DNA of 64,000 bases from DASTFP01 sp963744345 (lineage in GTDB: Bacteria; Verrucomicrobiota; Verrucomicrobiia; Chthoniobacterales; Terrimicrobiaceae), in NCBI GenBank assembly GCA_963744345.1, contig CAVUTD010000017.1, positions 124,001-188,000 on the forward strand, written 5' to 3'. The notes under the pieces are model-generated. The model was given only the letters and a program-made list of their open reading frames with translations. It had not been told where the DNA came from and searched no databases. The stretch's first letter is position 1. Every line of letters begins with the position of its first letter. Made by a program: the position numbers and the translations under genes. Of the stretch, positions 60,214 through 64,000 are shown in pieces.

Positions 60214-60579
60214 AGGCTCTTCGCGACAAGCGGCGCTATCGCTGCTCTCCCCTCAGCCACCACGCCGTTGATGATCCGGCCGCCCAACCTCGTTCGCTCG
60301 CACGAGCCCGGCCTTCTCACCTCTATGATCACCACAGATCACAATCATCACGGCGCGGCAATCAAACACGGAGACTCCTTGGGCGTCGTGCATGCCGAGC
60401 CGCCCGCGACCAACCTTACCGTTTAAAATAGCTGTGCTCAGCCAACTCGACCATTGACTCCCGGTAACCGCTCCAATCCGTTCGGTTTTCGTGTCCTATT
60501 TGCTTCTCTTTACGCGCGTCAGGTTGCCGCTGTGCGTTGACAATGGGTAGAGGAGGCGATAGTAAGTTAAGGCTTTAAC
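60214..60579. other. Gene-free gap before korA
   Basis: The 366-bp stretch has only a 51-codon plus-strand frame at 60270-60425 (starting IRPPNLVRSHEPGLL, containing TTDHNHHGAAIKHG). It has no recognised family and no clear ribosome binding site. No hairpin with a T-run was seen. The korAB promoter should lie within it. Confidence 0.4.
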
Positions 60580-62397
60580 GTGAGTTCTTTTTCTGTTCTG
60601 CAAGATGTGCCCTCCGCAGATGCTGGCGGGATGCGCGCGGATCTGAGGCCTGCACATATTCGCGACGCCGTGATCCGGCTCGCGGGAAACTCTCAGGACG
60701 GAATCCAGACAGCCGGCGCTCTGTTGGCAAGGCTGGCGGGCCGCAGCGCTCAGGAGGTGATGACATATATGACCATCCCCTCCACCATTTCGGGGGGACC
60801 TTCTATTTTCCAGGTGCGTATGGGGTCAGGAGAGGTTCTCTCCGCGGGCGATGAGGCAGACTTCCTCGTAGCGTTCTACCAGCATAGTTATGACGAACAT
60901 ATCCATTTCTTGCGGGAAGGAGGGGTGTTGCTTTACGATTCCGACAACGTCAAGCCGGATCCGGAAAAAAAGCAATTCGTCCATGTGGGCGTTCCCATCA
61001 CGGGGCTGACCATTGAAGCCCTGGGAGGATCGGCAAAAGGCAAAGGAAAAAACGTCTTTGTCCTCGGATTAATCGCCAGAATTTTCAATCTCGACACCAG
61101 CAAGCTTCAACGCCTGATTACCGAGCGATTTAGCGGCAAATCTGACGATGTGGCCAACACCGCGCTGATGGCATTCCATGCCGGTTTCGCCTACCCCGTT
61201 GGCAATGTGCTTTCCAGGCTCTACCACTTCGAGCCAGCAGGGGAAACGCAGACAGGCCGCGTGCAGGTCACCATGGATGGAAACCAGGCCTTGGCCTACG
61301 GTTTAATTGCGGCGGGTGTGCGTTATGGCGCCGGCTATCCGATCACCCCGTGGTCTTCCATCATGGAAATTCTGCGAAGCGAGCTGCCAAAATATGGCGG
61401 TCTTTTTGTCCAGGCAGAAGATGAACTCGGCGCCGTCTCTCTGGCACTCGGTTTTTCCTATGCTGGACATCTCGCCGTTACCGGAAGCGCCGGTCCGGGC
61501 ATCTCTCTCAAGACTGAAGCGATCGGCTGGGCTTCCATGTCCGAGATCCCGCTCATCGTCGTGAATGTCCAGCGGGGCGGACCGAGCACGGGTTTGCCCA
61601 CGAATGTGGAACAGAGCGATCTGTACCAAGCGCTTTTTGGCAGCCATGGTGATAGCCCGCGGGCCGTCCTGGCCGCCTCCACAGTGGAGGACTGCTTCTA
61701 TATCGCCCTTGAGGCAGCGCGAATCGCTCGTCAATACAGCACGCCTGTCATCATCCTGAGTGACTCCTCGCTCGCGACACGCATCGAAGCCTTCGACGAA
61801 CCGGATCTTAAGAAATTGATGCACGATCCGAAACCCGATCTGACCGCGAGAGAACCCGACTTCAAGCCCTACGCGCTCGATCGCTCCACCCAGCATGCTC
61901 CGCCCGGCACTCGCATGCTCGACGGCAAGTACCCCGTGGTCACGGGCTTGGAACATGACGAACTGGGACACCCGACAGGCAGTCCGAGGCTGCATGCGGC
62001 CATGACTGCCAAGCGCCGCCGCAAGCTTCAGGCGCTTGTCGATGAAATTCCCATTCCGAAAGTGCACGGAGACCCCCAGGGCGAAGCTCTGTTGGTGGGC
62101 TGGGGTTCAACCTTCGGTCCGATCCATGAAGCCGTCAATCGCGCCCGGGAACGAGGTGAAAGTCTCTCCTCACTTCATCTTCGACACTTGCATCCCTTGC
62201 CCAACGGTCTGGAACAGATCTTTGATCGATTTAAGCGAATCATCGTGATCGAAATGAATGATGCCGGCTTGTACGGATACGGTCAGCTGGCGACGGTTCT
62301 GAGGGCTAGATACTGCAACCCGAAAATCCGCAGCCTTACCAAGACTGACGGCCTGACGTTCCGTGTGCGCGAAATTTTGGAAGGAGTTTTAAAATGA
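60580..62397 (+). CDS. korA: 2-oxoacid:ferredoxin oxidoreductase, fused gamma-alpha subunit
   Basis: A 605-residue subunit, probably of 2-oxoglutarate:ferredoxin oxidoreductase (KGOR). The N-terminal 200 residues are the gamma (coenzyme-A binding) domain, with DAVIRLAGNSQDGIQTAGALLARLAG at the start. The alpha (pyrimidine-binding) domain follows, with DGNQALAYGLIAAGVRYGAGYPITPWSSIME, VTGSAGPGISLKTEAIGWASMSEIPLIVVNVQRGGPSTGLPT and LHLRHLHPLP. The enzyme oxidatively decarboxylates 2-oxoacids with thiamine diphosphate, coenzyme A and ferredoxin. The start is GTG 60580, with AAGG about nine bases before it. The stop overlaps korB as ATGA. 2-oxoglutarate is the most likely substrate, though pyruvate cannot be excluded. 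Confidence 0.92.
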   Translation: MSSFSVLQDVPSADAGGMRADLRPAHIRDAVIRLAGNSQDGIQTAGALLARLAGRSAQEVMTYMTIPSTISGGPSIFQVRMGSGEVLSAGDEADFLVAFYQHSYDEHIHFLREGGVLLYDSDNVKPDPEKKQFVHVGVPITGLTIEALGGSAKGKGKNVFVLGLIARIFNLDTSKLQRLITERFSGKSDDVANTALMAFHAGFAYPVGNVLSRLYHFEPAGETQTGRVQVTMDGNQALAYGLIAAGVRYGAGYPITPWSSIMEILRSELPKYGGLFVQAEDELGAVSLALGFSYAGHLAVTGSAGPGISLKTEAIGWASMSEIPLIVVNVQRGGPSTGLPTNVEQSDLYQALFGSHGDSPRAVLAASTVEDCFYIALEAARIARQYSTPVIILSDSSLATRIEAFDEPDLKKLMHDPKPDLTAREPDFKPYALDRSTQHAPPGTRMLDGKYPVVTGLEHDELGHPTGSPRLHAAMTAKRRRKLQALVDEIPIPKVHGDPQGEALLVGWGSTFGPIHEAVNRARERGESLSSLHLRHLHPLPNGLEQIFDRFKRIIVIEMNDAGLYGYGQLATVLRARYCNPKIRSLTKTDGLTFRVREILEGVLK

Positions 62398-63323
62398 ACG
62401 CCGCAATCGCTATTGAGGAACGGGAGAAGCTTACCAAGAAGGCGCTCACCGCGGATCATCCAACCTGGTGTCCAGGGTGTGGAGATTTCGCCGTTTTGGC
62501 CGCCTTCTACAAGATACTAGAGAAGCGGCAACTCCCGCACGAAAACATCGTCACCCTCGCGGGGATCGGATGCTCCTCCCGCTTTCCTTACTTCGTTAAT
62601 ACCCATGGAGCACATTTCATCCATGGTCGTGCAGTCCCGCTAGCCTCAGGTGTGAGCCTCTCGCGGCCCGATTTGCATGTGTTCCTCTTCGGCGGCGATG
62701 GCGACGGTTTCTCGATCGGCGGCAACCACCTAGAACATGGAGCGCGCAAAAACATTCGGCTCACTTACGTGATCATGGACAACTTCGTCTATGGTTTGAC
62801 GAAAAAACAAACTTCTCCGACTTCGCCGATTGGTTACCGTTCGAAAACTGACCCTACCGGTGCCATTGACCAGCCGGTCAACCCAATCAAGAAGTTGGTC
62901 GCAGCGGGCGCTACGTTCGTCGCCCGCACGCATGCCACCCAAATCAATCATATGATGCAGATGATTGAGCGGGCCATGGACCATGACGGCTTCTCAGTCG
63001 TCGAGGTGCTCTCTGAATGCGTCGAGTTTTACCCCGGTGCCTTTGACGCTGGGAATCCGCGCAAGGGAGGCACATTCACCACCATCGACGAAAAGAAGTG
63101 GGACAATTCGCCGGAGGACGAAGTTCGTCATGATGTCACGGACGAAATCGCCGCTTACCGGCTGGCAAATCTGCCTTTCCCGGGTATTTTCGGTGTCTTC
63201 TTCGAGGTGGATCGTCCCACGAAGAACGCCTTGGAAAGCAAGTGGATCGCCCAAGCCAGGGCGAAATCCAACTCGCTCACCGATCAGGAGATTCTTCAGC
63301 GGACGTTTGATCGCATGAAGTAG
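62394..63323 (+). CDS. korB: 2-oxoacid:ferredoxin oxidoreductase, beta subunit
   Basis: A 309-residue thiamine-diphosphate subunit. The Cys pair in HPTWCPGCGDFAVL (residues 25-29), with a later Cys in GIGCSSRFPYF, ligates the [4Fe-4S] cluster. FLFGGDGDGFSIGGNHLEHGARKN (from residue 98) is the Mg-ThDP-binding motif, followed by YGLTKKQTSPTSPIG, a KorB hallmark. It overlaps korA by four bases and forms the alpha2beta2-type enzyme with it. No ferredoxin gene is adjacent. Confidence 0.94.
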   Translation: MNAAIAIEEREKLTKKALTADHPTWCPGCGDFAVLAAFYKILEKRQLPHENIVTLAGIGCSSRFPYFVNTHGAHFIHGRAVPLASGVSLSRPDLHVFLFGGDGDGFSIGGNHLEHGARKNIRLTYVIMDNFVYGLTKKQTSPTSPIGYRSKTDPTGAIDQPVNPIKKLVAAGATFVARTHATQINHMMQMIERAMDHDGFSVVEVLSECVEFYPGAFDAGNPRKGGTFTTIDEKKWDNSPEDEVRHDVTDEIAAYRLANLPFPGIFGVFFEVDRPTKNALESKWIAQARAKSNSLTDQEILQRTFDRMK

Positions 63324-63361
63324 GCCGGGCTGTTTCGGGCTATCGAAATTGACGCGCCGGC

Positions 63362-63590
63362 GCCAAGCTGGCCACCCCAGAAAGGGTGGCACGTGTAACC
63401 GTCTAGAGCGGTTCTCCAGGACGGTCCCCAAAGTTTTGGCAGCAAGGAAGCGTTCGGGGAGCGCACGCGTCCTCGCGTGCATTTCCGGCGGCCCGCCGGA
63501 AAACTCTGTTCGGCGAGACGCCAAACACCACACGCGGGGACGCGTATGCTCCCGAATTTACCAATAACCGTGGCTTCCAGCGCGCTTCTC
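63362..63590. repeat. Dispersed palindromic intergenic repeat, copy A (most complete)
   Basis: This fills most of the 359-bp gap between korB and spmA. Inside it are three perfect palindromes: GCCACCC/GGGTGGC (63371-63390), GCACGCG/CGCGTGC (63463-63480) and TTCCGGCGG/CCGCCGGAA (63483-63501). Blocks of it recur at 11773-12005 (one of them inverted) and 35064-35198. It holds no gene. The element is rich in CpG and resembles mobile palindromic units, but no transposase is linked. Confidence 0.65.
63371..63390 (+). terminator. Candidate terminator hairpin downstream of korB
   Basis: GCCACCC (63371-63377) and GGGTGGC (63384-63390) make a perfect 7-bp stem with a 6-base loop, 48 bp after the korB stop. 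No T-run follows, so it is either a weak or factor-dependent terminator, or just part of the repeat that contains it. Confidence 0.35.
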
Positions 63591-63594
63591 AAAA

Positions 63595-63670
63595 ATCTCT
63601 CGTGAGAGATGCTCGCCGTGGATCGAGGGACGGGAGAATTACTTTGCGCAGCAGGCCTCTCGCGTGAGAG
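63595..63670. promoter_or_regulatory. Two similar CTCTC/GAGAG palindromes upstream of spmA
   Basis: ATCTCTC-GT-GAGAGAT (63595-63610) and CTCTC-GCGT-GAGAG (63657-63670) lie 47 bases apart, the second ending 12 bases before the spmA start codon. Paired near-identical palindromes in front of a gene could be regulator-binding sites, but they also sit at the edge of a palindromic repeat. No regulator is assigned. Confidence 0.35.
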
Positions 63671-63682
63671 AAACTGCGCGCC

Positions 63683-64000
63683 ATGCTCAACTGGATCTGG
63701 CTTGGACTCGTCACACTGAGTGTCCTGCTCGGAGCAGCGTCGGGCCAACTCGGTGAGGTAACCGCCGCGGCCTTCGAGGCTTGTAAGACAGCGGTGATGA
63801 CGCTGGCGCTGCCGCTTGCCGGCATAATGGCTTTGTGGCTCGGGGTTATGCGTCTGGCTGAAAAATCAGGTCTCATCGACGTATTTGCAGGTGCCCTGCG
63901 TCCCATTATGCGCTGGTTGTTTCCAGACGTGCCCGCAAAACATCCGGCGATGGGCTCGATGGTCATGAACATGGCGGCAAACATGCTGGGGTTGGCGAAC
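63683..64000 (+). CDS. spmA: Spore maturation protein A-like membrane protein (partial, runs off the window)
   Basis: The first 106 residues are visible. A hydrophobic start (LNWIWLGLVTLSVLLGAASG) is followed by AAAFEACKTAVMTLALPLAGIMALWLGVMRLAEKSGL, LRPIMRWLFPDVPAKHPAMGSMVMNMAANMLGLAN. This is the nucleoside-recognition/SpmA pattern, including the conserved N-x-x-A-N-x-x-G-L-x-N core. In many non-sporulating bacteria SpmA is a membrane transport-like protein, often fused to or followed by SpmB, which would lie beyond the window. The name does not imply sporulation here. Confidence 0.85.
   Translation, partial: MLNWIWLGLVTLSVLLGAASGQLGEVTAAAFEACKTAVMTLALPLAGIMALWLGVMRLAEKSGLIDVFAGALRPIMRWLFPDVPAKHPAMGSMVMNMAANMLGLAN

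Noticed and set aside
60270..60425. 51-codon frame between glgP and korA
   Set aside because: No family, no clear ribosome binding site, and such frames are common by chance at this GC content.

Overview
The window looks like a chromosomal segment of a Verrucomicrobiota bacterium, probably of the Chthoniobacterales/Spartobacteria side. This is an inference from gene content: a remnant of a VPDSG-CTERM type sorting signal, a double-length UvrA, a GTP-dependent PEP carboxykinase, a long-type trehalose synthase, a SpmA-like protein, a PBP1C/alpha-2-macroglobulin operon, and GC-rich palindromic intergenic repeats. No rRNA, tRNA, CRISPR array, insertion sequence or prophage was recognised.

Layout. 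1-5.8 kb holds a broken sigma-54 regulator, a small membrane exporter, a decayed sorting-signal protein, an SMP-30 lactonase, a dienelactone hydrolase and an AI-2E transporter remnant. 5.8-13.3 kb holds a BtpA-like protein, a divergent pair of exported papain-fold proteins, trehalose synthase convergent with glutamate dehydrogenase, a DUF4383 protein and a D-Ala-D-Ala dipeptidase. 13.5-17.6 kb is a haem operon: a HemX/CcsA-like protein, hemA (frameshifted), a short hemC and a cobA-hemD fusion. 17.8-18.3 kb is a chimeric relic of two genes. 18.5-27.6 kb is an overlapping operon of TPR protein, alpha-2-macroglobulin and PBP1C. 28-34.7 kb holds a membrane protein, a family-B DNA polymerase with a degenerate proofreading site, a ROK kinase, a cNMP-binding protein and pckG. 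34.7-42.5 kb holds small proteins, an orphan ABC ATPase, trmL, an SPFH protein carrying a DNA-binding-like tail with its zinc-ribbon partner, and secA. 42.7-46.2 kb is a graveyard: a broken VapC/antitoxin pair, and a berberine-bridge oxidase tail joined to a wrecked BTAD/ATPase regulator. 46.6-64 kb is metabolic and housekeeping: GH38 alpha-mannosidase, 4-alpha-glucanotransferase, HU, the UvrA fusion, glycogen phosphorylase, 2-oxoacid:ferredoxin oxidoreductase and the start of spmA.

How the genes fit together. Trehalose synthase, 4-alpha-glucanotransferase and glycogen phosphorylase point to maltose, maltodextrin, glycogen and trehalose turnover. PEP carboxykinase, glutamate dehydrogenase and KorAB sit at the TCA-cycle and gluconeogenic junction. 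PBP1C with alpha-2-macroglobulin is a known envelope-defence pairing.

One caution runs through the window. Several genes carry single-base indels, including hemA, which should be essential. Some breaks may therefore be sequencing or assembly errors. In-frame stops and deletion junctions (5.1, 17.8 and 44 kb) show that real gene decay is present too.
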